Shown here piece by piece: positions 16,879 to 25,804 of a stretch of 64,000 nucleotides of DNA. The DNA comes from JABDQA01 sp963759125. GTDB taxonomy: Bacteria > Desulfobacterota > Desulfobulbia > Desulfobulbales > Desulfocapsaceae. Every line of letters begins with the position of its first letter. The first letter of the stretch is position 1. Below the pieces are notes generated by a model. It was not told the DNA's origin and made no database searches. It saw only the letters and a list, made by a program, of their open reading frames with translations. The translations under genes were made by a program, and so were the position numbers. The DNA lies in assembly GCA_963759125.1 (NCBI GenBank), contig CAVWXN010000009.1, forward strand, positions 310,001-374,000, given 5' to 3'.

Positions 16879-19149
16879 CTATTCCTGGGCTTTCTTCTCC
16901 TGCAGCAGTTGCTCCTCCTCTGCCTGGATGGTGAGTGCTGCGGCCGCCCCCGCCTCCAGTGCCTTAAGTCGGTCCTGGTCATTCTGTCTGTCGATCTTGT
17001 CCTCCTCGGGAAAATCGACAATCACTTTGCGGTGGGCGTAGTAAATACCCTTGGCATTAAGGGCTTCGGTAATCCGGCGGAATGCTTCACGCTTGATTAC
17101 GAACTGCTTACCCGGTTTGGCGGTGAACTTAACCCTGATTACCATCACCGAGTTAGTGATCTCATTGACGCCCTGAGACTTGACCGGCAGAATGAAATCA
17201 TCGCCGAGTTCTTCGTCCTCGAGCATGGCGATACCGACCTTCTTGATGATCTTGCGGACTTGGTCGATATCGGTATCGTAGGGAAACTCCAGGGGAAACT
17301 TGATTACAATGCCGCCACGCATGTAATTGGTGACGGCGCCGAGATCGCTGTGCGGTACCACTTGCAGCATGCCACGATGGTGCCGGAGCATCACGTTTCT
17401 CAAGGTGATTGCCTCGACCGTGCCCTTGATCGATCCGGTCTGAATATATTCACCAACTCTGAAGGCGTCATCGAGTAGAAAAAAGAAACCGGAGAGTACA
17501 TCTGACACCAGTTTCTGAGCGCCAAAGCCAATCGCCAATCCGAGGACACCTGCTCCGGCCAGCAGCGGAGCGATGTTGACTCCCAGAGACGAAATAATGA
17601 TCAACAGCACCATGACCACCAGCACCGAACCAATAACTTTGCGGAGCATCGGCAGCAGGGTGTAGCTCCTGCCGCGCTGTGCCGCCCCGCCGAACTCGTC
17701 ATCGACATCCTCTTCTTTCTGCTCTTCTTCGGGTTCAGCCTCTTCTAGTTTTCTGGCAATATAGCTGCTGGCAAAGCGCCAGGTAACCAGAGCCAGCCCA
17801 ACAGCCACCAATGAATCGAACACGGCATTGAGAGCCGCACTGGCAAAAGGTATGGATATGCCCCAGAGCGAAAGGAACCAGATCAGCAGCACCACGAACA
17901 GGATGAGCTTGAAAACCTGGTGGACTCGAAACGCGATCCTCTGCCTTTTGATTTCACGCTCTTCGGACTTAAACGCCTCCTCGGCACCTTCGGGAAATTC
18001 GTCATCGGCGATCTGACCAAGTCCAAGCGATTCAACCGATTCATTAATCAGAACTTTCCCCACATAATTGAGGACAAAATAGAGAGGAACGATGAACATG
18101 GAAACGATGAAAGAGCCGCTCCTCCCACCGCTGCCGGTTAATTGCTGACCAATCCAGAAAAACCAGACCAGCAACAGGTAGATAAGTCCAAGTACGTGCC
18201 AGTAGCCGGCCAGCTGCTTCTTGACCCAGCCGGCCTTTTGCCTTTCAAGCTGCTCAAGCAGGCCATCCGCGACAGGCTTCCTGAGAGAATATATGAGATA
18301 GCCATAGAGAAGGATGACAAACGAGCCCAGAACAATTATTACCCAGGAAACCGTCTGGGGGAAAGCACCCAGGTCTTCTACAAAGTTGACCAGTAGAATC
18401 CCTGATGAAAGAACGCCGACTGAGAGGAAAAAGGCTCGATACAGGGGCTTTACCAGCGATTCAGCCATATCAACGGGGCGAGCCCTGCTGTCGTCCGGTG
18501 CAAAAATAATGCGACCCAGCAGTGCTGAAATCATGAAAATCAAAATGGTGCCCAGGACCGTCTGGAAGAACATTCTCCCCTTGATTCCGACATCGCCGGC
18601 TAAGAGCAGAAAAATTATGGTCGCGATGACCCCAAACAGGAGCAGCGTGGCAAGGCGGGGAAGATTTCCTATCAACCCGATCCAAATCCTTGACCCCCCG
18701 CCAACTTCAGACGGTTCCGCCTGGCCGAACTGGGTCAGACGTTTTCGAAATAATGCCAGCAGAGCTCTGACTGCCAGATAGGCAAGACCGATGGCCAGAA
18801 CGGTGCGCCAGAGTACAGCCATAAAACTTACCGATGGCCCCTCTCCGGCAGTTGATTGTATGATTCGGGCCAGATCGGCAGGTACCTTGGGCGCATAGGT
18901 CAGAACGCTGGAATGAAGGTCATCCGTGTCCTCGCCTGAATCGAGCAAATGCAACCAGGTAGAGAAGAATCGTTTTTCCTCGGTAAGCACCTCGGCAACC
19001 ACTTCATCTGCCTGTTCGGCTGTCTTGTCGGCATCGACAATGCTCTGTTCCTGCCCCGCGGTTTCGGTACTTTCTGCCGCCACGCTCATTGGCAATAACA
19101 GAAGCACTGCGGACAACATCAGGATGTAAAGACGAGAAATGTTCTTCAT
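16879..19149 (-). CDS. MscS-family mechanosensitive ion channel with large N-terminal extension
   Basis: 756 residues with a signal peptide (to about AVAAES, residue 25), a short periplasmic helical part, roughly ten membrane helices and a C-terminal MscS core. The pore helix is GAGVLGLAIGFGAQKLVSDV, followed by the beta domain with GFFFLLDDAFRVGEYIQTGS and TLRNVMLRHHRGMLQVVPHS. An acidic insert (EEAEPEEEQKEEDVDDEFGG) precedes the core and the tail is charged. E. coli MscS is 286 residues, so this is the long MscK/YbdG-like class, an inner-membrane osmotic release valve. It is alone on the minus strand. Confidence 0.9.
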   Translation of the reverse strand: MKNISRLYILMLSAVLLLLPMSVAAESTETAGQEQSIVDADKTAEQADEVVAEVLTEEKRFFSTWLHLLDSGEDTDDLHSSVLTYAPKVPADLARIIQSTAGEGPSVSFMAVLWRTVLAIGLAYLAVRALLALFRKRLTQFGQAEPSEVGGGSRIWIGLIGNLPRLATLLLFGVIATIIFLLLAGDVGIKGRMFFQTVLGTILIFMISALLGRIIFAPDDSRARPVDMAESLVKPLYRAFFLSVGVLSSGILLVNFVEDLGAFPQTVSWVIIVLGSFVILLYGYLIYSLRKPVADGLLEQLERQKAGWVKKQLAGYWHVLGLIYLLLVWFFWIGQQLTGSGGRSGSFIVSMFIVPLYFVLNYVGKVLINESVESLGLGQIADDEFPEGAEEAFKSEEREIKRQRIAFRVHQVFKLILFVVLLIWFLSLWGISIPFASAALNAVFDSLVAVGLALVTWRFASSYIARKLEEAEPEEEQKEEDVDDEFGGAAQRGRSYTLLPMLRKVIGSVLVVMVLLIIISSLGVNIAPLLAGAGVLGLAIGFGAQKLVSDVLSGFFFLLDDAFRVGEYIQTGSIKGTVEAITLRNVMLRHHRGMLQVVPHSDLGAVTNYMRGGIVIKFPLEFPYDTDIDQVRKIIKKVGIAMLEDEELGDDFILPVKSQGVNEITNSVMVIRVKFTAKPGKQFVIKREAFRRITEALNAKGIYYAHRKVIVDFPEEDKIDRQNDQDRLKALEAGAAAALTIQAEEEQLLQEKKAQE

Positions 19150-19747
19150 GCGAACCCCACCGGATGAGATTTAACGTGCAGAGTGGTACAAGTCACTCTG
19201 CTGCATAATTGAGATTTGATTCCACCTTTTAGTCAGGACCACTCCCACCATTATAATCCTTATGAAAACCTTGTCGACAACCCTGAAACAAAATCATCCT
19301 TCGCGCCAATAACCAAGCCACAAGCCACACCAGTCTCTGCAAGACTGGGCTTCCTGTGTACCCTCCACGAGAGAGCTTCTAAATCCGGGTAAATAATATT
19401 GTAGTCAGTTTCCATCCGGAAACGAGGAATTTTCCTCAAGATCGAGGCGTGCGAGAAATTTCACCGCAGGCCGAGTTGATATTCCCAGGATAAAATTTCG
19501 AGCACAACGAAGCGTGGACAAAAGGGCCGTTCCCGGATGAAAATTAGTTAAACGGGGAAACAACAGCTCCAGTTAGATCTTTGACAGACTCATTTAAAAC
19601 GTTATTATAGGTTAAATTCGATCGTCTAAACGCCAGACGCATGGGTTGACGCCATCCCGGACAAACCACGGTCTAATCATCTGGCAGGCGCTAAAAGACT
19701 TTGGTTTGTGTCGTGCCGAGGAAATTGATCAATTACCTGAAATTGTC
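19150..19747. other. Intergenic stretch carrying a MITE-like repeat
   Basis: No gene is apparent between the channel start and the Grx-FTR ATG at 19748. It contains repeat copy B with terminal inverted repeats (19413-19539) and AT-rich flanks. A frame upstream of 19748 is open to a TTG at 19646 but its 34 residues do not look like part of the glutaredoxin domain. Confidence 0.55.
19413..19539. repeat. Dispersed intergenic repeat, copy B, bounded by inverted repeats
   Basis: The left end CATCCGGAAACG (19413-19424) and right end CGTTCCCGGATG (19528-19539) are inverse complements with one mismatch, enclosing a 103-bp core that matches the 2.2 kb copy in ordered blocks (AAGATCGAGGCG, TTTCACCGCAGGCC, TGATATTCC, AGGATAAAATTT, CGAGCACAACGAAG). 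It has no open frame. The layout resembles a miniature inverted-repeat element or a structured non-coding RNA unit. Confidence 0.8.
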
Positions 19748-20353
19748 ATGAGCTATCCGGACGTAACCCTTTACAGCTTGACCACTTGCACGTATTGCAA
19801 CGCTATCAAGAAGATGCTTGCAACTCTCGACATCCCTCATCAATTCATAGACGCAGATCTTGTTGAGGGTAGAGAGCGACAAGAATTAATGGAGCAACTT
19901 CGCGCCATTAACCCGCAGTGCTCCTTTCCCACCACCAGGATCGGCGAGAAAACGGTGATCGGTTTCAAAGTTCAGGAAATCAAGGAAGCCATCGGCATTC
20001 GCACCGAAGTTGATGATCTCCACGATCTGCTCAAAAAGATCAATGAACCCAAGGGCTACTTCTTCAACAGGGACAACGAACGTACCTTTGATCTGCTCAG
20101 AGGTCTGATGACCAACAAGGACCGATATGGGTATATGGCCTGCCCGTGCAGACTGGCTTCAGGAGAGCGCCGCTCCGATGAGGACATTATCTGTCCCTGT
20201 ATCTACCGTGAGCCTGATGTCAAAGAATTTGGTTCCTGCTTCTGTGCGCTTTACGTCTCGGCTGACTGGAACAGTGGACGCCTCGCCCCGAAGGAGGTTC
20301 CAGAAAGAAGGCCTCTTTCAGATTCTCACTCCGGCAGCAGCGAAGACGGATAG
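19748..20353 (+). CDS. Glutaredoxin fused to ferredoxin:thioredoxin reductase catalytic domain
   Basis: From ATG 19748 the protein is 201 residues. Residues 1-80 are a glutaredoxin (VTLYSLTTCTYCNAIKKML, cis-Pro in SFPTTRIG). Residues 95-180 are the FTR catalytic subunit: GYMACPCRLASGE, DIICPCIYRE and GSCFCALYVS supply the conserved cysteines for the 4Fe-4S cluster and adjacent redox disulfide. The fusion lets electrons from reduced ferredoxin pass through the cluster to a glutaredoxin disulfide. An upstream TTG at 19646 would add 34 unrelated residues; I favour the ATG. No FTR variable subunit is near. Confidence 0.87.
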   Translation: MSYPDVTLYSLTTCTYCNAIKKMLATLDIPHQFIDADLVEGRERQELMEQLRAINPQCSFPTTRIGEKTVIGFKVQEIKEAIGIRTEVDDLHDLLKKINEPKGYFFNRDNERTFDLLRGLMTNKDRYGYMACPCRLASGERRSDEDIICPCIYREPDVKEFGSCFCALYVSADWNSGRLAPKEVPERRPLSDSHSGSSEDG

Positions 20354-20714
20354 ATTCAGGTCAAATCAGCCCATAGACACCCGGGATCAGGCAGCCACTG
20401 CAAATCATTTCCTCGCCAATCCAGGGTGAATTTTTCTGCGCCATTTCGTCCTTTGGGTGGTCCCTCCTGTTTCTATCCAGAATCTGACGATAGTATTTTT
20501 ACTATTTTACCTCCATTATCCTCCTATTGCAGGGTTGAGCACTATGGTTACCCTTCTAATTGGTGTTGAATGACCGGTTTATCTGCTGGTGCCCCGTCTG
20601 GACGTTTTAGGATCCAGATTTGAGAGATGCTTGGACCTACTTAGTGCAGCGCTAAATATTGTAATTCCAGCTTCATGACTGCTTAACTTATATCATTTCG
20701 TCGAGAAAACCACC
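20354..20714. other. Intergenic stretch, nothing recognised
   Basis: About 360 bases between the Grx-FTR gene and the UV endonuclease. It is mildly pyrimidine-rich around 20440-20530. I see no coding frame with a credible start, no tRNA and no strong hairpin. Confidence 0.5.
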
Positions 20715-21689
20715 GTGCATACCAGGACAATAACTTTCAGCAGCGATACAAATTTTCTTGCAGGAAAACAGCCCCTTGCCAGGAAGCTGACGCGCACTCC
20801 CCGCCTTGGTTTATGCTGCATTTTTAAAGAGGCACCGATCGCTTTCCGCACCAGGCAAGCTGTACACCTCAAGAAATTTAAACGGCAGCAGCAGATGGAA
20901 CTTCTGTCCGAATCCATAATGGTCAACTGCAGGGCGCTGCTTGAAGCTGTGACCTTCTGCAGCGCTCATCAGATAGGCTCATTCCGAGTCAACAGTAGAT
21001 TTTTCCCACTGAAAACCCATCCCGAAGTCGGTTATGGGCTTGCCGAACTGCCTGAACATTCGGAAATCCTGACTCTGCTCGAGAAGGTCCGCCGCTACGC
21101 CGAAACTAATGACATACGGCTCACTTTCCATCCGGATCAATTCATCCTGCTCTCCTCTCCCAGGGTTGAGGTAATTCACAATTCCATTGAGGAACTCGCC
21201 TATCATGCTGAACTCGCTGAACTCATTGGTGCAGATGTGATCATGATCCATGGCGGCGGTGCCTATGGTGACAAAGAATCAACTCTTCAGCGGTTGAGTG
21301 AAACCATTGCAGGTCTGCCAGCATCAATACGTTCCAGGCTGGCTCTTGAAAACGATGATCGTGTCTACACCCCGCAAGATCTACTTCCCGTGTGCGGGAA
21401 AAACGATATTCCCCTTGTCTATGATGTCCACCATCACCGCTGTCTGGTCGACAGTCTCACAGTGGAGGAAGCCACTGACATTGCTATCGCGACCTGGAAC
21501 CGGGAACCGCTCTTTCACCTCTCAAGCCCTAAATTAGGCTGGAATGGAAGCGATCCCAAACCCCACAGTGACTGGATTGACCCCGGCGATTTTCCTGAAT
21601 GCTGGCACGACAAGGCTATTACCGTAGAGGTCGAGGCCAAAGCCAAGGAGATTGCGATTGAAAAATTAGTTAAAGACCTAGGGAGATGA
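20715..21689 (+). CDS. uvsE: UV DNA damage endonuclease (UvsE/UVDE family)
   Basis: 324 residues with a TIM-barrel fold. Conserved metal and damage-site motifs are RLGLCCIF near the start, IRLTFHPDQFILLSSP, VIMIHGGGAYGDKESTLQRL, RLALENDDRVYTP, LVYDVHHHRC and LFHLSSPK, the full UvdE set. The enzyme nicks DNA 5' of UV photoproducts and abasic sites, starting an excision pathway independent of UvrABC. The start is GTG at 20715, giving a slightly longer N-terminus than usual; the family motif RLGLCC begins at about residue 30. It stands alone. Confidence 0.92.
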   Translation: MHTRTITFSSDTNFLAGKQPLARKLTRTPRLGLCCIFKEAPIAFRTRQAVHLKKFKRQQQMELLSESIMVNCRALLEAVTFCSAHQIGSFRVNSRFFPLKTHPEVGYGLAELPEHSEILTLLEKVRRYAETNDIRLTFHPDQFILLSSPRVEVIHNSIEELAYHAELAELIGADVIMIHGGGAYGDKESTLQRLSETIAGLPASIRSRLALENDDRVYTPQDLLPVCGKNDIPLVYDVHHHRCLVDSLTVEEATDIAIATWNREPLFHLSSPKLGWNGSDPKPHSDWIDPGDFPECWHDKAITVEVEAKAKEIAIEKLVKDLGR

Positions 21690-22216
21690 ATCTCCCTGCC
21701 AGGAGACTGTAGAAACAATAAAGGTGATGCGGCCTGGCAACCACATCACCTTGGAAGAGAATATCGTAGCACACTCCCTGACTGTGTACCACTCAGTAGC
21801 AATAATCAGTGAAATGGAAAAATCAATTGGTCGTCCAGGAGCTACCCGGGTGGATCTGGCGTTGAACCTTGAATATTTTGAAAACGTAAAGGAAAGTAGC
21901 TAACACAATGCTGTACTTTTCTTCGTTTAGGTAATTTTGACTACCCGATCGAGAATCATTTCGACATCTTAAAATCTCAGGAACTTGAACTTTCACAGCT
22001 CAAACAAAGTTCACCCTATCAACTAGTCTTGATGCATTAAATCAACTGATACAAAATCAAGATAAACAAATTCAACAAATTTATATAAAAATTGAAATTA
22101 TAGAAGAACCTAAATCAATAATTTTGACGCCAACAATACAATCTTTCCCGGTCAAAAACTGAAACTTGAATAATAACGATTTAATTAGATAATTGGTTGA
22201 TATGGCAGATCACAAG
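21690..22216. other. AT-rich intergenic stretch with hairpin and small open frames
   Basis: A 9-bp hairpin AAGGTGATG / CATCACCTT (21721-21729, 21744-21752) follows uvsE by about 30 bases but lacks a U-run. Beyond it are a 29-codon frame at 21814-21903 (MEKSIGRPGATRVDLALNLE) and a 37-codon-plus open stretch ending at about 22160 (LNQLIQNQDKQIQQIYIKIE), neither with a clear ribosome site. The base composition drops here and stays low to about 25.8 kb. These frames may be relics of a degraded gene. Confidence 0.4.
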
Positions 22217-23326
22217 TCACTGTTGCATGCGTTCATCTATTCTTCGCAGCCCCTCCATCATCAGTCCAAGAAATGCTCCAATTGGGGATAATTTATCTAC
22301 CTCATCAGAAATGCCCCTGCTGTAGGTGAATTGTCCATTTATTAATGCGAGAATAGAAAAAACTGCCTCCTTGCCCTCTAAGTCTTGGTAACGGGCATAT
22401 ACGATTTCTCCTTCTTTGAAATAAATTTGTGCTACGCCCTCAGTGCTTTTAATTTCAATACTGCCGGTCTTCTGGGAAGAGTTTATTAGCTGCATAAGTT
22501 CGACCGCTGGTACTTCTTCAAGATCACCGGACATCCCTGAAGCTATTTGCCCGGATTGGAGGGCCATCGTCTCGACCCGTTTGATGAGAAGTTTGAACAG
22601 GAAAATCTGGAGAGATGGATAACCCTTCAGAATCTGCCTGAAATTCTTACTACTCAGTAATGCGACTTGAGTGACTGTAACGGTGTGAATCGTGTTTCTG
22701 TGCGGTTCAGCGGAAAGAAGACTCACCACACCAAACATATCTCCAGCATACATATTGGAAGACTTTTTATTATTGATTCCAGTTACTTCAATCTCACCAG
22801 AGATAAGGATATAGAGATGAGTTCCCTGGGTTCCTTTCTCTAGAAGTACCTTTTGGGGCAGTACAGTCTTAAATTCTAGCAAATTAATCAAGTCTTCGAG
22901 GGCGTCATTTTCAAGAGAATCAAATAACTTCAGTGGCCGAAGAAGAGCATAATATTTTGCCAAATGCTGCCGTTTACGCACTTCTACAGATTCCATCAAT
23001 AGTTTCATCTGAAGAGTTGCGTAAGCCTTATCCTGCTTAAACATGTACTGAATCAAACCAGTACATCCACCACAGTCAAAGTTGGTCTGTTGAGTGTTTG
23101 GCCTAAATTGTTGAGAACCAGGTGAGGAAAATTTACCGATGCTATCTGGTGACGTGACAACTGTTTTAATCTCTTCTGCTAAGTGGAGGCAGACTGGTTT
23201 AAATGAAGAGATCGACAGAGTGCTGTTTTCAACCGTTAGTTCATCACCCACATCGTAATATGGGCATGATTTCTCGGTTGAAACAATGAAAACTGCATTA
23301 CTCATTTTTGGGGTTTCTTTTTTCAA
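22217..23326 (-). CDS. Cyclic-nucleotide-binding protein with C-terminal DUF4388 domain
   Basis: 369 residues. The N-terminus has scattered cysteines (KSCPYYDVGDEL and FDCGGCTGLIQYMF) that could bind a metal or cluster. A Crp-type cyclic-nucleotide domain spans about 130-255 (VLLEKGTQGTHLYILISGEI, phosphate cassette region GVVSLLSAEPHRNTIH, which deviates from the classical RA of cAMP binders). Residues 265-365 are DUF4388 (LEEVPAVELMQLINSSQKTG, IYFKEGEIVYARYQDLEGKE). There is no DNA-binding domain. The TTG start at 23326 is backed by GGAGGG seven bases ahead; an ATG lies seven codons in. It may receive the cAMP made by the cyclase at 14-17 kb. Confidence 0.82.
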   Translation of the reverse strand: MKKETPKMSNAVFIVSTEKSCPYYDVGDELTVENSTLSISSFKPVCLHLAEEIKTVVTSPDSIGKFSSPGSQQFRPNTQQTNFDCGGCTGLIQYMFKQDKAYATLQMKLLMESVEVRKRQHLAKYYALLRPLKLFDSLENDALEDLINLLEFKTVLPQKVLLEKGTQGTHLYILISGEIEVTGINNKKSSNMYAGDMFGVVSLLSAEPHRNTIHTVTVTQVALLSSKNFRQILKGYPSLQIFLFKLLIKRVETMALQSGQIASGMSGDLEEVPAVELMQLINSSQKTGSIEIKSTEGVAQIYFKEGEIVYARYQDLEGKEAVFSILALINGQFTYSRGISDEVDKLSPIGAFLGLMMEGLRRIDERMQQ

Positions 23327-24003
23327 GCAACTGCCCTCCTGTGAGCAAAACCCCGCAACTATTCCCCCCCTCTATAATGGCAATAAAGGTAACAGATCAA
23401 AAACTTCATACAAAACAAAAAGAGAGAAAAGAGTCTCTTTTTTCTTCTTCGGGTTAATTTCTGAAATTTAACATGCAAAAATGTCTGATAAGAGTGACAA
23501 CCCAATGTCTACCTTAGGCGTTTATATTATTCTGCATGTCTTGAGTTTGAGAGGTGAGTTCTAGCTAAAGTCCTGTAATTAAAAAAAAATAAGCAACTCA
23601 ACCTGACATATTTGTTAACATTTTTAGTAAGGAGCGGTAATCTAAAAGAGGAACTGATTGTTTTTTCAAATGGTTAGATTGTTATTTCAGTAAAATCTGA
23701 TCTATCTCCTTTAGTGCACTTTGATCTCGTTGCCACGATATCAACCGCTGAGCTTACGGAGTTATCAACTCTGTTAATAGATCAAATTTTATACATCTCT
23801 CTGAAAGGATGCATAAATATTACTCACTTCTTAGTTGTCATAATACATCCTGCCTTCTGCCATTAAACCCATAACAAGAATGTAACTATACGATTGCATG
23901 CCGCTATTTAATTACTTAATTACTTTCTTTCGCAAATGGCATGTTAATTGTATTGATCTTACGAAAGCCCTCACCTTCTAAAACCACAAATACAGGAAAC
24001 GTT
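23327..24003. other. AT-rich intergenic stretch, nothing recognised
   Basis: About 680 bases between divergent genes. It is AT-rich with several A- and T-runs (for example 23429-23470 and 23580-23600). The first part must contain the leftward promoter and the end holds ACAGGAAACGTT, the ribosome site for 24004. No open frame, tRNA or strong repeat is evident. Confidence 0.5.
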
Positions 24004-25173
24004 ATGTTCAAATCTTCACCAGCCAAGACTATCACCATGTTCGTGGCTCTCATCGCTACGATAGTCGTTCTTTCGATAATTTCGGTAAAGATTTGGGGAG
24101 GAAAACCTGAGACAATACCTGAACCAAAACAACTTACCATCAGCTCAGAAATGACCTTGCAGGATTTTGGTGAAACAAACGAGTTGCCAAATAGTGCATT
24201 AAAGGAGATCTTCGGCCTTCAGCAGAAATCTGACCTGCAAAAGCAAGTATCAGAATACGGCAGTGAAGCTCAGATAAAAACCCTCGTAATCAAAAAACTC
24301 GCACTGGTTGCTGAGCATGAGACAAAGAACTGGAAAAAGATTGTAATCAAATTTGCTGTATGGTTTACAGTTCTTGTTGTAATCTTCTTCTTGTTCAGGA
24401 AACAGAAAGTGAGCCCCTCAAGACGAAAGCTCACTCTTTTGTTTTCAGCCCTGATCTTCGGAGTTGTTCTTGGTGCTGACCCAAGCCCAATGGGGACGGT
24501 TAAAGACGCAATTCATCTCTTTGCCACCTCTGGAGCAATATTTCCTCCCCGCATGATAGCACTCTCGATTTTTCTGCTCATCGTATTCTTGGCGAACAAA
24601 TACATTTGCTCATGGGGTTGTCAGATTGGTGTACTGCAGGATTTAATTTTCCGCCTAAATCAAAACGACCCACATAAAGCTGTTATTGGAAAGCAACTCA
24701 AGTTACCTTTTGCTTTTACTAACGGTGTCCGTATTGCGTTTCTGTTTCTGTTTACGATTGCAGCATTTGGGTGGGGAACAGACATCATTGAACCTTTCGA
24801 TCCCTTCAAGTTATACAAGCCGATGCATCTCGGAATTGCCGGTATTGTCTTTGCTGCCTCTCTGCTGCTCCTGAGCCTATTTGTGTATCGGCCATGGTGC
24901 CATTTATTCTGTCCGTTTGGATTGGTCGGATGGTTTGTTGAGAAGATCAGCCTTGTTAGAGTAAGCGTTGATTATGATACCTGTATTGCCTGTGGAAAAT
25001 GTGAAACGGCATGTCCATCGACAGTAATGGGTGCGATCCTGCATCGAGATAAAAAGACTATTCCTGATTGTTTTTCATGCTACGTATGCAGAGACGTTTG
25101 CCCCACTAAATCAATCAGTTTTTCTACTCGAAAGAGAACTCTGCCGCCCTCTGGTCATTTTGATAAAAAGTAG
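24004..25173 (+). CDS. NapH/NosR-like polyferredoxin membrane protein
   Basis: 389 residues from ATG 24004, which has AGGAAA in front (a frame extension to 23941 is unsupported). An N-terminal membrane helix (FVALIATIVVLSIISVKIWG) is followed by a periplasmic helical region and four or more further helices. Two membrane-edge motifs, ICSWGCQIGVLQD and WCHLFCPFGLVGWF, are the CxxxC(P) signatures of the NapH/NosR/RdxA group. The C-terminus has two 4Fe-4S motifs, CIACGKCETACP and CFSCYVCRDVCP. Such proteins pass electrons from the quinone pool or ferredoxin across the membrane. No nap, nos or ccoG partner is nearby, so its electron acceptor is unknown. Confidence 0.85.
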   Translation: MFKSSPAKTITMFVALIATIVVLSIISVKIWGGKPETIPEPKQLTISSEMTLQDFGETNELPNSALKEIFGLQQKSDLQKQVSEYGSEAQIKTLVIKKLALVAEHETKNWKKIVIKFAVWFTVLVVIFFLFRKQKVSPSRRKLTLLFSALIFGVVLGADPSPMGTVKDAIHLFATSGAIFPPRMIALSIFLLIVFLANKYICSWGCQIGVLQDLIFRLNQNDPHKAVIGKQLKLPFAFTNGVRIAFLFLFTIAAFGWGTDIIEPFDPFKLYKPMHLGIAGIVFAASLLLLSLFVYRPWCHLFCPFGLVGWFVEKISLVRVSVDYDTCIACGKCETACPSTVMGAILHRDKKTIPDCFSCYVCRDVCPTKSISFSTRKRTLPPSGHFDKK

Positions 25174-25558
25174 AATACCAGTCCCCCTATCTCATGGGTG
25201 GTGCAGACTCCTCTCAGGGGTTCATTGACTAAAGGTCACCACCCTGGCGAGTATTTTTTGTGATTTAGCCATACTAACCGAGCGAAATATTTTGATATCG
25301 AAATGTATGATTTTTCTTAAACATGTTTTGCTGAACATGACATGACATATGCCAGGGTGTTTGGCATGGTGCGGTAGCTTCTCTATGGACATGATTAACC
25401 TCCTCGGGCTATTCTTTGTCCACCTAAACACATGGTCCAGTTTTTCAGATCAACTCCCTTGATCAGTCAGGTACACAACCCAGTGTCGTGGTGTTTGATT
25501 TGACATGGGGTGGAGTATAGCGGGGCTGGGTTATCATATGGTGACAGTGTGAGACCGA
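25174..25558. other. Intergenic stretch with one candidate small gene
   Basis: Apart from the small minus-strand frame described separately (25222-25392), the stretch shows G/T-rich sequence around 25480-25540 but nothing recognisable. Confidence 0.45.
25222..25392 (-). CDS. Possible small protein with strong ribosome site
   Basis: A 56-codon frame, MSIEKLPHHAKHPGICHVMF onward, starts at ATG 25392 behind GAGGAGGTTAATC, one of the best Shine-Dalgarno matches in the window with good spacing. The peptide is basic, with His and Cys near the N-terminus (HHAKHPGICH) and a KxxR-rich tail (MAKSQKILARVV). No family is recognised. The ribosome site is the main reason to list it; it could still be chance. 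Confidence 0.35.
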   Translation of the reverse strand: MSIEKLPHHAKHPGICHVMFSKTCLRKIIHFDIKIFRSVSMAKSQKILARVVTFSQ

Positions 25559-25804
25559 TTAATTAAAGAAATGGCTAAATCCTTTTAAAAGCAGAGCGCA
25601 ACAAAATCCCCACAGAAGGCTGTTCAGAGGAATGAAAATAAATCCTTCCAAAGGAAAATATGCTGCTGGCATCATAAGCAGCCAGAAGACCAAATGCCCG
25701 ACATGTTGCTTTCCTTCAAGCCCGATTCCGAAGCATAAAAACAAAACGGTGGCCAGAAGAAAATGAGCCGCTGCCAGTAGAATGATTAATTTTGCCGTTT
25801 GCAC
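25559..25804 (-). CDS. Small membrane protein, unknown function
   Basis: 81 residues almost entirely hydrophobic, with helices at about 5-28 (KLIILLAAAHFLLATVLFLC), 36-50 (HLVFWLLMMPAAYFP) and 55-78 (FIFIPLNSLLWGFCCALLLK). A proline-containing turn separates helices 2 and 3. No family is recognised and no ribosome site stands out. The consistent hydrophobic pattern argues for a real three-helix inner-membrane protein. Confidence 0.55.
   Translation of the reverse strand: MQTAKLIILLAAAHFLLATVLFLCFGIGLEGKQHVGHLVFWLLMMPAAYFPLEGFIFIPLNSLLWGFCCALLLKGFSHFFN

Noticed and set aside
21721..21752. 9-bp hairpin after uvsE as an intrinsic terminator
   Set aside because: No U-run follows and the loop is 14 bases; kept only as a note in the spacer description.
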